This document shows, piece after piece, positions 17,692 through 25,492 of a stretch of DNA of 64,000 bases (the first letter of the stretch is position 1; each line of letters starts with the position of its first letter). The notes under the pieces were generated by a model, which worked only from the letters and a program-made list of their open reading frames with translations, was not told the DNA's origin and made no database searches. The translations under genes and the position numbers were made by a program. Source of the DNA: Bradyrhizobium sp. PSBB068 (GTDB lineage: Bacteria > Pseudomonadota > Alphaproteobacteria > Rhizobiales > Xanthobacteraceae); the NCBI GenBank assembly GCA_016839165.1, contig CP069300.1, positions 4,650,001 to 4,714,000 on the forward strand, given 5' to 3'.

Positions 17692-17799
17692 CGTCATTCC
17701 GGGTCGCGCCTCCTGGCGCCAGCCCGGAGTCCATTGGCCCGCAGGCTCTCCGGATGGATGGATTCCGGGGTTCTCGCTCCGCGAGCTCCCGGAATGACG
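17692..17799. repeat. Palindromic intergenic repeat between motE and the TPR gene
   Basis: CGTCATTCC at 17692-17700 pairs with GGAATGACG at 17791-17799, and the interior contains further inverted arms (GCTCCGCGAGC). It belongs to the same family as 3306-3387. It lies just after the motE stop codon and can act as the end of the fliL-motE transcript. Confidence 0.8.
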
Positions 17800-17821
17800 A
17801 TCGTGAAGGGCCAACGCTCCG

Positions 17822-18631
17822 TCAATTCGTCTTCGGCGCGAGCATCTTGCCTTCGATCTTGGGAAGATCGTCGGTTGAAGCCGACTTGTCGCCGCCGGCG
17901 CGGCGGGCGAGTTCGACCGTGAGCCGCTCGGCGGCTTCGGGCTGCATCAGGCCCAGAATGTCGGACATCTTGCGCGGCTGGATCTGCGAGGCGATCTGGT
18001 AGAGCACGTTCATCTCCAGCCGGTCGAACACCTTGGCGGCGTCCTTCGGCTTCATGTTCTCGTACATGGTGACGATGCCCTTGAAGCGCGCGGCCTCAGC
18101 TTCCGCCTTGGCTGCGGCGTCGGCGTTCGCCTTGGCATCGTTGGCCTTGGCTTCCTCGACCTTGGCCTCGATTCGCTTCTCTGCGGCTTTCAGCAGGCTC
18201 TCGCGGATCTCGACCTCGCGAGCACGCGTCTCGAGCTCCTGGCGACGCGACTGCAGCCGTTCCAGGATCGCACGTTCGGATGCCGACACCGGCGGCGGCG
18301 CATCCAGGTTGACCACGACGCCGTCGGGCTTGGACGGCTCCGCGGCCGGTGCGGCCGGCTTCGGCGCCTCGTCCTTCTTGGCGTCCTTGTTCTCGACCGA
18401 CCCCGTGATGTCGCCGGGATCGGCCTTGAGCTTGCTGTCGGCCACTGCCTTGCCGGCACCGGGGAAGTTGAAGTTCTGTTGCGCCCAGGACGGGCCGGCC
18501 GGGCGGGCCGGCGCCTCCTCGGCAAACACGTAACCGCCATCGAGCACGAGGCCCGCGACCTTCAGCACCATCAGGCCGAAGATCGCGACCAGCACCACGG
18601 GCATCACTCTGATGTCACGAAGCAACTTCAT
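17822..18631 (-). CDS. motE: MotE-like flagellar protein with MgtE-N-type domain
   Basis: 269 residues. One membrane helix or uncleaved signal lies at about residues 9-30, then a Pro/Ala-rich linker, a long coiled coil (about residues 110-185, ERLQSRRQELETRAREVE) and a C-terminal domain with MYENMKPKDAAKVFDRLEM and IQPRKMSDILGLMQPEAA, the MgtE intracellular N-domain pattern. In Sinorhizobium MotE is a periplasmic partner of the motor protein MotC. The start overlaps the DUF6468 stop by four bases, so it belongs to the fliL-fliM operon. The exact orthology to MotE is likely but not proven. Confidence 0.8.
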   Translation of the reverse strand: MKLLRDIRVMPVVLVAIFGLMVLKVAGLVLDGGYVFAEEAPARPAGPSWAQQNFNFPGAGKAVADSKLKADPGDITGSVENKDAKKDEAPKPAAPAAEPSKPDGVVVNLDAPPPVSASERAILERLQSRRQELETRAREVEIRESLLKAAEKRIEAKVEEAKANDAKANADAAAKAEAEAARFKGIVTMYENMKPKDAAKVFDRLEMNVLYQIASQIQPRKMSDILGLMQPEAAERLTVELARRAGGDKSASTDDLPKIEGKMLAPKTN

Positions 18632-19101
18632 GCAGCGAGGCCGCCGGCCCTCCTGCGCTCGGTGAACGCTTCGGCCGCCGCAGCAACCGCGCGCGCGGCG
18701 GAAACCCTGGGCGCCGGCGCCGCTGGCGCTGCAGGCGCAGCCGCCTGCGCCGGCGCACGCGCGGGCTCTGACGGTCGCGCGGCCAGCGCGATCTTGGACA
18801 GGCGGCGGACCACGCCGTCACCCTCGGCGAGCTGGGTCTTCAGCAGCGCCGACATCTGCGTCGCCGCGTCGAGCTGGTTGCCGAGGTTCTCGTTGACGTC
18901 GCGCACCGCGTGCTTCAACCCGCCGATCGCCCGCTCGGCGATCTCGGTCGCGGTGATCAATTCGGCAATCGTCGCCTTCAGCGAATGCTCGTCGGCCTTC
19001 AGCCGCTGCAGGCGCTTGTTGAGCAGCCAGCAATAGCCGATGGTCAGCATCAGCAGCACGGCCACCAGACTCTCAATTGCTAGTCCAAGCACATGACTCA
19101 T
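18628..19101 (-). CDS. DUF6468-type membrane-anchored coiled-coil protein
   Basis: 157 residues. A single membrane helix covers about residues 6-26, followed by a charged helix-forming stretch (NKRLQRLKADEHSLKATIAE) with heptad character to about residue 115, then an Ala/Pro-rich tail. The layout matches proteins filed as DUF6468, which accompany flagellar genes in alphaproteobacteria. It overlaps fliM upstream (four bases) and motE downstream (four bases), a strong sign of co-translation with switch and motor proteins. The function is unknown; a stator or switch accessory is plausible. Confidence 0.7.
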   Translation of the reverse strand: MSHVLGLAIESLVAVLLMLTIGYCWLLNKRLQRLKADEHSLKATIAELITATEIAERAIGGLKHAVRDVNENLGNQLDAATQMSALLKTQLAEGDGVVRRLSKIALAARPSEPARAPAQAAAPAAPAAPAPRVSAARAVAAAAEAFTERRRAGGLAA

Positions 19102-20300
19102 GGTGCCTCCATCATCTTGGTCCGCTCGTCCGCCTTCTCGAACATCGCGAAGGTGGTTTGGGGTTTACGCAAATTCTTGGTGACGCGGATCGCGACCCGG
19201 TCGCCGACACGGCCCATGCGGCCTTCCGTCAGCGTGACGTTGCCGCAGCGGACCGAGACGAGCGCATCGGAGCGGATGTCGAGCGGCAGCGTGTCGCCGA
19301 CCTTGAGCTTCATCAGCTCCTTCAGCGGGATGTCCGCTTCGTACAGCACCGCATCGACCGCAATCTCGGCCTGCGCCACCTCGGTCGCGAAATGACCTTC
19401 CCAGATCGGATCGCGACCGAACTTTTCGCCCATGAACATCTGCAACAGCACGTTGCGGATCGGCTCGATGGTGGCGTAGGGCAGCAGCAACTCGACGTTG
19501 CCGCCGCGATCTTCCATGTCGATGCGCAGGCGGACCAGGATCGCGGCGTTGGCCGGGCGGCTGATCGCGGCAAAGCGCGGATTGGTCTCGAGCCGGTCGA
19601 TCGAGAAGGTCACCGGCGACAGCGGCCGGAACGCCTGCTCGGCGTCCGACAGCACCACCTCGACCAGGCGCTTGACCAGATTGGTCTCGATCGTGGTGTA
19701 GGGTCGGCCCTCGATGCGCAGCTGGGTCTGGCCGCGGCGGCCGCCGAGCAGCACGTCGATCATCGAATAGATCAGGCTGGAATCGACGGTGGCGAGACCG
19801 AAATTCTCCCACTCCTCCGCCTTGAACACCGAGAGCACCGCCGGCAGCGGGATCGAGTTCATGTAGTCGCCGAACCGCACCGAGGTGATGCGGTCGAGCG
19901 AGACTTCGACGTTGTCCGAGGTGAAGTTGCGCAACGATGTCGTCATCAACCGGACCAGGCGGTCGAACACGATTTCGAGCATCGGCAGACGCTCGTAGGA
20001 CACCATCGCCGAATCGATGATGGCGCGAATGCCGGAATGATCGTCGAGGCTGACGTCGCCGACCGTGAAGCCGAGGAGATTGTCGATCTCCTCCTGCGAC
20101 AGCACGCGTTCGCCATTGGTGGTCTTGCTGCCGAAGTCGCGGCTGCCGTCCTCGACCATGGCGGCCCATTGCAGCGCCATGTTCTCGGTGAGCTCATTCT
20201 TGGCAGCTTCCGCCGCGGCCGCCGCGGGATCCTCGGAATCGAGCGAGGCTTCCCATTGGGCCGCAATGGCGTCCTGGTCCATCTGGTCGTTGCCGGCCAT
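19098..20300 (-). CDS. fliM: Flagellar motor switch protein FliM
   Basis: 400 residues. FliM links CheY-P binding to the C ring. The CheY-binding type motif LSQEEIDNLLGF is at residues 67-78 instead of at the very N-terminus, preceded by an extra segment with two short helices (DAIAAQWEASL and NMALQWAAMVE). The middle domain has NSIPLPAVLSVFKAEEW and LLGGRRGQTQLRIEGRPYTT, and the C-terminal SpoA domain ends near LVSVRCGNVTLTEGRMGRVG. The gene follows fliL by 18 bases and overlaps the DUF6468 gene. Confidence 0.95.
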   Translation of the reverse strand: MAGNDQMDQDAIAAQWEASLDSEDPAAAAAEAAKNELTENMALQWAAMVEDGSRDFGSKTTNGERVLSQEEIDNLLGFTVGDVSLDDHSGIRAIIDSAMVSYERLPMLEIVFDRLVRLMTTSLRNFTSDNVEVSLDRITSVRFGDYMNSIPLPAVLSVFKAEEWENFGLATVDSSLIYSMIDVLLGGRRGQTQLRIEGRPYTTIETNLVKRLVEVVLSDAEQAFRPLSPVTFSIDRLETNPRFAAISRPANAAILVRLRIDMEDRGGNVELLLPYATIEPIRNVLLQMFMGEKFGRDPIWEGHFATEVAQAEIAVDAVLYEADIPLKELMKLKVGDTLPLDIRSDALVSVRCGNVTLTEGRMGRVGDRVAIRVTKNLRKPQTTFAMFEKADERTKMMEAP

Positions 20301-20318
20301 GGCTTTACATCCGCCCCG

Positions 20319-20807
20319 TCACTGGATCACGACTTCCTTGAACAGCACCGCGTTGACCTGGTTGGGCGCCAGCGCGAGGTTGACGCGCTTGGTCAGCTCC
20401 TCCTTGAGGCGGAACAGGCCGGCCGAGCCGTTGAGGTCGCTCGGGCGCAGCTCGCGCATATAGGTCTGGAACAGGTCGGTGACGCGCGGCAGCGCCGGCT
20501 TGATCGCCTCGACCTGCTTCTCTTCCTTGACCTCGAGCACGAGCTTGAGCTTGAGATATTGCACACGCTCGCCGGGCGCGCCGACCAGATTGACCAGCAT
20601 GTCCGGCACGTCGACGAAGCTCGGCGGTTTCGGCGGCGGCGCCTCGGCGTGCTGCTCCTCGCCGTGGCCGCGCATGAAGACAAACCATCCGCCTGCGCCC
20701 GCGCCGAGCACGACGAGGAAGCCGACGACGGCAATGATCAGCTTGAGCTTGCCCTTCTTCGGAGCGGCCGCGCCTTCGCCGCCTTCCGTCTTTTCCTCGT
20801 CCGCCAT
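20319..20807 (-). CDS. fliL: Flagellar basal-body associated protein FliL
   Basis: 162 residues. A charged N-terminus is followed by one membrane helix (about residues 26-48), a linker, then the periplasmic FliL domain beginning FVDVPDMLVNLVGAPG and ending FKEVVIQ. FliL sits around the stator near the basal body and affects torque and stator stability. It is the first gene of the fliL-fliM-DUF6468-motE operon, with a near-consensus CtrA box about 120 bases upstream. Confidence 0.93.
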   Translation of the reverse strand: MADEEKTEGGEGAAAPKKGKLKLIIAVVGFLVVLGAGAGGWFVFMRGHGEEQHAEAPPPKPPSFVDVPDMLVNLVGAPGERVQYLKLKLVLEVKEEKQVEAIKPALPRVTDLFQTYMRELRPSDLNGSAGLFRLKEELTKRVNLALAPNQVNAVLFKEVVIQ

Positions 20808-20929
20808 CGTCCGCTCGCTTCACTCTGAAGGATGCGAACGCGATTTGCCCCAGCTTTGGCCTGAAGACGCGATACAAATGCCGCCGGCGCACACGCGCCC
20901 CATCGCCGGCAACGCTAGGGCCCGAATGG

Positions 20930-20944
20930 TTAACGGAACCTTAG
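20930..20944. promoter_or_regulatory. Near-consensus CtrA box upstream of fliL
   Basis: TTAA at 20930-20933 and TTAG at 20941-20944 are seven bases apart, so seven of eight consensus bases match. It is 123 bases before the fliL start. The extended half site on the minus strand reads TTAACCAT, as at flgB. In Caulobacter the fliLM operon is a known CtrA target, which supports the call. Confidence 0.6.
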
Positions 20945-21061
20945 GATTTACCTTCCACTAGGAAAAAACTGCCGGGCAAACATGGTCAACAAGACCTTTC
21001 TGCCGCCCCCTCCGACGCCCGGCCAGAGACCTAAGCCTTTCAAATACCTTAGTATTTCAAG

Positions 21062-21078
21062 TTGGCACGGCTTTCGCT
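21062..21078 (+). promoter_or_regulatory. Sigma54-type promoter of the flgF operon
   Basis: TTGGCACGGCTTTCGCT: the -24 TTGGCACG is exact, and the -12 element is TCGC instead of TTGC. The invariant GG (21064-21065) and GC (21076-21077) are ten bases apart as required. Transcription would begin about 21089, giving a leader of about 100 bases before flgF. The same deviation (TCGC) occurs at the flgI promoter. Confidence 0.7.
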
Positions 21079-21104
21079 GAGAGCACGGCGTGACTGGCGG
21101 GTTT

Positions 21105-21185
21105 GGGAGAACCCAATGGTTACCGACGGGTCCGGCGTGAAGGTTTGGGAGAACCTGCGTTCGGATCGCCTCACAGGGGAGAACC
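21105..21185 (+). repeat. Three GGGAGAACC repeats in the flgF leader
   Basis: GGGAGAACC occurs at 21105-21113, 21147-21155 and 21177-21185, the first two within the longer repeat GTTTGGGAGAACC (21101 and 21143). The last copy is the natural ribosome-binding region of flgF. The first copy precedes an ATG at 21116 that opens a 53-codon frame running into flgF in another frame (to 21277). This could be a leader peptide or a regulatory RNA site. Confidence 0.6.
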
Positions 21186-21189
21186 ACCG

Positions 21190-21954
21190 ATGCAGAATAC
21201 GCTTCTGGTCGGCCTATCGAAGCAGATGGTGCTGGAACGGCAGATGGATGTCGTTTCCAACAACATCGCGAACATGAACACCAACGGCTACAAGGCCGAT
21301 CGGTCGCTGTTCCAGGAATATCTGTCCTCGAACGCGCACGAGGACAATTTCGCGTCCGCCGACCGCCGCGTCTCGTTCGTGCAGGACCGCGCGACCTTCC
21401 ACGACTTCTCGCAGGGCCCGACCGAGGAGACCAAGAACCCGCTCGACGTCGCGATCGACGGCAATGCCTTCCTGGTGGTGCAGACGCCGGGCGGCGAGCG
21501 CTACACCCGCGAGGGCAATCTGGCGATCAACAACCGCGGCCAGCTGGTCACCGCCTCGGGCTATCAGGTGCTGGGCACCGCCGGCCCGATCACCTTCCAG
21601 CAGACCGACCACGACGTCTCGATCGCCGCCGACGGCAACATCACCGTGCTCGAGGGCACCTCCCGCCTCGACTCGATCCGCGGCAAGCTGCGCCTGGTCT
21701 CGTTCGCGCAGGCCCAGCGCCTGCTCAAGGAAGGCGGCAATCTCTACGCACCCGGCGAAGGCGCGGTGGCGCAGCCGGCCACCAAGGCCCAGGTTCGCCA
21801 GGGCTTCATCGAGAAGTCGAACGTCAATTCCGTCGTCGAGATGAGCCGCATGATCGAGATCACGCGGACCTACACCCAAATCGCCTCGCTGCTGCAGCAG
21901 CAGAGCGACCTGCACAAATCGGCGATCGAGAAGCTCGCCGACGTGCCGAACTGA
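21190..21954 (+). CDS. flgF: Flagellar basal-body rod protein FlgF
   Basis: 254 residues from the ATG at 21190, placed directly after GGGGAGAACCACCG. The N-terminal rod motif (LERQMDVVSNNIANMNTNGY) and the C-terminal SNVNSVVEMSRMIEITRTYT segment are typical, as is the central block NPLDVAIDGNAFLVV. FlgF forms part of the rod. An upstream in-frame ATG at 21103 is rejected because it would lie in the leader repeats. It heads flgF-flgG-flgA-flgH. Confidence 0.95.
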   Translation: MQNTLLVGLSKQMVLERQMDVVSNNIANMNTNGYKADRSLFQEYLSSNAHEDNFASADRRVSFVQDRATFHDFSQGPTEETKNPLDVAIDGNAFLVVQTPGGERYTREGNLAINNRGQLVTASGYQVLGTAGPITFQQTDHDVSIAADGNITVLEGTSRLDSIRGKLRLVSFAQAQRLLKEGGNLYAPGEGAVAQPATKAQVRQGFIEKSNVNSVVEMSRMIEITRTYTQIASLLQQQSDLHKSAIEKLADVPN

Positions 21955-21970
21955 TCCGGGGGACTGACCG

Positions 21971-22759
21971 ATGCGCGCACTTTATACCGCTGCGACCGGA
22001 ATGGCGGCACAGGAACTCTCTGTTCAGGTGATCTCCAACAACATCGCGAACCTGCGCACCACCGGCTACAAGAAGCAGCGCGCCGCGTTCCAGGACCTGA
22101 TCTACGACCACGTGCGCCGGGTCGGCGCGCAGGCCTCCGACCAGAACACCATCCTGCCGATGGGCATCGACCTCGGCGGCGGCGTGAAGACCGTCGGCAC
22201 GCCGCGCCTGATGACCCAGGGCACGCTGTCGCCGACCGGCAACGATCTCGACATCGCGATCCGCGGCGAAGGCTTCTTCAAGATCCTGATGCCGGACGGC
22301 ACCTACACCTACACCCGCGACGGCTCGTTCCAGATGGACAACCAGGGCCGCATCGTCAACGCGCAGGGCAATCCGGTGCAGCCGACGATCACGATTCCGC
22401 AGAACGCCTCCGGCCTCACCATCAATGCGCAGGGCCAGGTCTCGGTGACGCTGCCGGGCCAGACCGCATCGACCACGATCGGCCAGATCGGCCTGACCCG
22501 CTTCATCAACAAAGCCGGGCTGATGCCGATCGGCGACAATCTGTTCACGGAAACACCGGCCTCCGGCCAGCCGCAGGACGGCATCGCCAACACCGACGGC
22601 TATGGCGACATGCAGCAGAGCAACCTCGAACAGGCCAACGTCGAGGTGGTCTCGGAAATCTCCGACCTGATCGCAGCGCAGCGCGCCTACGAGATGAACT
22701 CGAAGGTGGTCTCCGCGGCCGACCAGATGATGCAGTCGACCTCCAACCTATTTCGCTGA
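21971..22759 (+). CDS. flgG: Distal rod protein FlgG
   Basis: 262 residues, the highly conserved FlgG length. The N-terminus MRALYTAATGMAAQELSVQV followed by ISNNIANLRTTGYKKQRAAF, and the C-terminal EQANVEVVSEISDLIAAQRA then YEMNSKVVSAADQMM, are classical signatures. FlgG forms the distal rod through the P and L rings. It begins 16 bases after flgF with GGGGA as ribosome-binding site and is followed immediately by flgA. Confidence 0.98.
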   Translation: MRALYTAATGMAAQELSVQVISNNIANLRTTGYKKQRAAFQDLIYDHVRRVGAQASDQNTILPMGIDLGGGVKTVGTPRLMTQGTLSPTGNDLDIAIRGEGFFKILMPDGTYTYTRDGSFQMDNQGRIVNAQGNPVQPTITIPQNASGLTINAQGQVSVTLPGQTASTTIGQIGLTRFINKAGLMPIGDNLFTETPASGQPQDGIANTDGYGDMQQSNLEQANVEVVSEISDLIAAQRAYEMNSKVVSAADQMMQSTSNLFR

Positions 22760-22761
22760 GG

Positions 22762-23817
22762 ATGATGTCGATGATCGCCCGCTCACTCCTGATTGCAGCA
22801 GCGCTGCTCGCGGCCTCGATGACTTCGGCCGCCGCGCAAAGCCGCAGCGAGACCATCGCGGTGCCGACGCTGCGCGCCAGCATTACGGTCGCGGACGACA
22901 TCGTGCGGGTCGGCGACCTGATCGACAATGCCGGCAGCGCCGGCAGCATCGCGATCTACCGCGCGCCGGACCTCGGCACCACGGGCACGCTGCCGGTCGC
23001 ACAGGTGCTGAACGTACTGCGCTCACACCAGGTGATCGGCGTCGACACCCGCGAGCTGAAGGAGATCACCGTCACGCGGCTTGCGCGCACCATCGACAGC
23101 AAGGAGATCGAGCAGCAGCTGTCGCGCGCGCTCGAGGGCCGCCACGGGCTCGGCCGGGCCGGCAACATCGCGCTGACCTTCGACCGCGATCCCGGCGATA
23201 TCAGGCTGGAGTCGACCAATACCGGCGCGATGCAGCCGATCGCTGTGCGCTACGACCCGCGCTCGACGCGCTTCGACGTCACCTTCGAGATCAGCAACGA
23301 CGCCGGCACGGCGCCGTACAAGCTGCGCCTCACCGGCACCGCGATCGAAACCATCGAGGCCGCCGTGCTGACGCGGAATGTCGAGCGCGGCGACGTGCTG
23401 AAGGCCTCCGACGTGGTGGTCGAACGCCGTCCGAAGGCCGAAATCGGCAGCGACGCGGCAGCACGCGACAGCGCCGTCGGCATGCAGGTGCGCCGCCAGC
23501 TCCGCGCCGGCCAGGCGCTGCGCGTCGCCGACATGGCAAAGCCCGATCTCGTCACCCGCGACCAGAACGTCATCCTGATCTACCGCACCGCCGGCATCTA
23601 TCTCACCATCCGCGGCAAGGCGATGGATGGCGGCGCCGAAGGCGACGTCGTCAGCGTGATGAATTTGCAATCCAAGCGCGCCGTCTCCGGCGTCGTCACC
23701 GGCCGCGGCGAGGTCTCGATTTCGGTCGCGACCCCGCGCCCGGCGCCGGTTGCCGACGCCACCTCGTCAGATTCCGCTCCCGTCAAGCTGAGTTCAGTCG
23801 CACCAAACGCCGAGTAA
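22762..23817 (+). CDS. flgA: P-ring assembly chaperone FlgA
   Basis: 351 residues with a signal peptide (about residues 1-26, ending SAAAQ). FlgA is a periplasmic chaperone for FlgI polymerisation. The C-terminal SAF/FlgA domain is evident from AAVLTRNVERGDVLKASDVV through VGMQVRRQLRAGQALRVADM to the final VVSVMNLQSKRAVSGVVTGR. The N-terminal half is the longer version found in alphaproteobacteria. The start is two bases after the flgG stop; ATGs at 22765 and 22771 are alternatives. Confidence 0.93.
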   Translation: MMSMIARSLLIAAALLAASMTSAAAQSRSETIAVPTLRASITVADDIVRVGDLIDNAGSAGSIAIYRAPDLGTTGTLPVAQVLNVLRSHQVIGVDTRELKEITVTRLARTIDSKEIEQQLSRALEGRHGLGRAGNIALTFDRDPGDIRLESTNTGAMQPIAVRYDPRSTRFDVTFEISNDAGTAPYKLRLTGTAIETIEAAVLTRNVERGDVLKASDVVVERRPKAEIGSDAAARDSAVGMQVRRQLRAGQALRVADMAKPDLVTRDQNVILIYRTAGIYLTIRGKAMDGGAEGDVVSVMNLQSKRAVSGVVTGRGEVSISVATPRPAPVADATSSDSAPVKLSSVAPNAE

Positions 23818-23822
23818 AGTTC

Positions 23823-24575
23823 ATGTCCCAGTACCGTATCAACCGCCTCATCCTGACCGGTGCGCTGATCGCACTCGGAACGATCGCCAGCGGCTGCTCC
23901 TCGATCGACCGTCTCTCCCAGATCGGCGAACAGCCGAAGCTGACGTCGATCGACAATCCGACGACGCAGCCCGGCTACAAGCCGGTGCAGATGCCGATGC
24001 CGAAGCCCGAGGTCGCCTCCTACAGCCCGAACTCGCTGTGGCGCAGCGGCTCTCGCGCCTTCTTCAAGGACCAGCGCGCCGCGCGCGTCGGCGACATCCT
24101 GACCGTCACGGTGAACTTCACCGACAAGGCCGCGATCGCCAACGAGACCCAGCGCAGCCGCACCAACAAGGAAGACTCCGGCGTCTCCAACTTCCTGGGA
24201 TCGCAGACCATCACGCAAGCGAACAAGATCCTGCCCGGCCGCATCCTGACTGCCGACTCGGCGGCCTCGAGCGACGGCAAGGGTTCGGTGAACCGGCAGG
24301 AAGCGCTGCAGACCAACGTCGCCGCGGTCGTCACCCAAGTGCTACCCAACGGCAATCTCGTGGTCGAGGGCAAGCAGGAGATCCGCGTCAACTACGAGAT
24401 CCGCGAGTTGATCGTGGCCGGCATCGTGCGTCCGGAGGACATCCAGAGCGACAACACCATCGACTCCTCGAAGATCGCCCAGGCCCGCATCGCCTATGGC
24501 GGCCGCGGCCAGATCACCGACGTGCAGCAGCCGCGCTACGGCCAGCAGGTTCTCGACGTGCTCTTGCCCTTCTAG
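23823..24575 (+). CDS. flgH: L-ring lipoprotein FlgH
   Basis: 250 residues. A lipoprotein signal peptide ends in the lipobox IASGC with Cys25. The FlgH family pattern follows: SLWRSGSRAFFKDQRAARVG, then DILTVTVNFTDKA and the tail PNGNLVVEGKQEIRVNYE. FlgH builds the outer-membrane L ring. It is the last gene of the flgF-flgG-flgA-flgH set, and the region after it carries a repeat and a strong hairpin. Confidence 0.97.
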   Translation: MSQYRINRLILTGALIALGTIASGCSSIDRLSQIGEQPKLTSIDNPTTQPGYKPVQMPMPKPEVASYSPNSLWRSGSRAFFKDQRAARVGDILTVTVNFTDKAAIANETQRSRTNKEDSGVSNFLGSQTITQANKILPGRILTADSAASSDGKGSVNRQEALQTNVAAVVTQVLPNGNLVVEGKQEIRVNYEIRELIVAGIVRPEDIQSDNTIDSSKIAQARIAYGGRGQITDVQQPRYGQQVLDVLLPF

Positions 24576-24577
24576 CC

Positions 24578-24612
24578 GCATGATCCCGAACGATTTCGGA
24601 TGAGGATCATGC
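24578..24612. repeat. Small palindromic repeat after flgH (GCATGATC...GATCATGC)
   Basis: GCATGATCCCGAA at the left pairs with GGATCATGC at the right, with CGAACGATTTCGG as an inner hairpin. It is a reduced version of the element at 12299-12368. It starts directly after the flgH stop codon. Confidence 0.65.
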
Positions 24613-24676
24613 CTGAGTAAGACCTTCACGAGCTCCCACATCTCGTCGCGAACCTAGGCGCGGCGCGGTGTACCAA

Positions 24677-24711
24677 CACGGCCCTCGCCAGCTCCCCTGG
24701 CGGGGGCCGTG
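24677..24711 (+). terminator. Strong hairpin downstream of flgH
   Basis: CACGGCCCTCGCCAG and CTGGCGGGGGCCGTG pair over about 14 of 15 positions with a loop of five bases. It lies about 100 bases after flgH and is followed by a short GCATTTGG, so it lacks a proper T-run. It may end the flgF-flgH transcript. Apart from this and the repeat at 24578-24612, nothing is seen in 24576-24939. Confidence 0.5.
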
Positions 24712-24939
24712 GCATTTGGAGCGCGTCAAAACAAGCCAGGAGCCCGCTTCGATTCAATCGAGACGGAAAGGCTCTTGTGACCGGTCGCATGCACTCAAGC
24801 TGTTGTCGCGCACCAGTCCGATACCGCTTCGCGCAAATCGCGCGATCGGCTTCTCGGTTCGTTAACCGTCGCAGCAGTGCACAGTGGCAGTCGCGACGCT
24901 TGCAACGTAGCAAGGGGACAACGCAGGGTTTCTGTTTGT

Positions 24940-25392
24940 ATGACGGTCATGCAAAGAGACGGACAATATGCGGCGTGGTTCCGGACGCCGCGGGGCGAAG
25001 GCACCGGAATAGTCCAGCTCGACAATGGCAGGATCAGCGGCGGCGACGCCATGTTCACATATGGCGGCTCCTATCAGCTTGACGAGGACCGCTTCACGGC
25101 GGTCCTGACGACGCACCGCTATGCCGACGGCCCGTTCACCACCGTGTTCGGGTGCGACGAGGTCGAGGCGCAGCTGACCGGCTCGTTCAGCGGCAACCGC
25201 GCGGTGTGCATGGGAACGGCGAAGCAGGCCCCCGGCGTAGTGTTCGAGGCCACGCTGTTTCTGCAGCAGCCGGAAGCCGCGCCCACGCCGCCGCCGAAAT
25301 CCGCGCCGGGTTCTGCCGGCCTCGCCAGGCTGCCAAAGCCCGCGGTCAGCCGCCGCTCGCCGAATCCATTCGCGGGCAAGCGCATCGTCTGA
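24940..25392 (+). CDS. GrlR-like small beta-barrel protein
   Basis: 150 residues from the ATG at 24940 (24949 is an alternative). The first ~105 residues fit the GrlR family pattern: RDGQYAAWFRTPRGEGTGIV, then NGRISGGDAMFTYGGSYQL, then a strand with TTHRY and VFGCDEVEAQLTGSFSG. GrlR in pathogenic E. coli is a negative regulator of the LEE type III secretion operon, but relatives are widespread without one. The C-terminal ~45 residues are Pro/Lys/Arg-rich and probably disordered. No cognate GrlA-like activator is seen nearby. The role is unknown. Confidence 0.55.
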   Translation: MTVMQRDGQYAAWFRTPRGEGTGIVQLDNGRISGGDAMFTYGGSYQLDEDRFTAVLTTHRYADGPFTTVFGCDEVEAQLTGSFSGNRAVCMGTAKQAPGVVFEATLFLQQPEAAPTPPPKSAPGSAGLARLPKPAVSRRSPNPFAGKRIV

Positions 25393-25492
25393 TCCGCGCC
25401 CCGTTCCCGATGGCGCCCGCGCCCGAGCCGGCGTACGATCCTGCATGCGCACGAAGCGCAGCCCGATCGATCCAGCCGGAAGGAGCAAGCCC

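Larger units (their letters stand above)
20808..21189. promoter_or_regulatory. Divergent control region between fliL and flgF
   Basis: 382 bases without a conventional gene. The fliL side carries a CtrA-like box at 20930-20944. The flgF side carries a sigma54-type promoter at 21062-21078, then a roughly 100-base leader with three GGGAGAACC repeats. The region thus joins an early (CtrA) and a later (sigma54) flagellar promoter back to back. Confidence 0.65.

Noticed and set aside
16424..17797. A 457-codon plus-strand frame opposite the TPR gene
   Set aside because: Low-complexity Leu/Gly/Arg antisense of the Ser/Lys/Glu repeat region, no ribosome-binding site, runs into a palindromic repeat.
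24700..24730. GTGGCATTTGGAGCGC as a sigma54 promoter for the GrlR-like gene
   Set aside because: GG-N10-GC is present but the rest of the -12 element does not match and it overlaps a strong hairpin.
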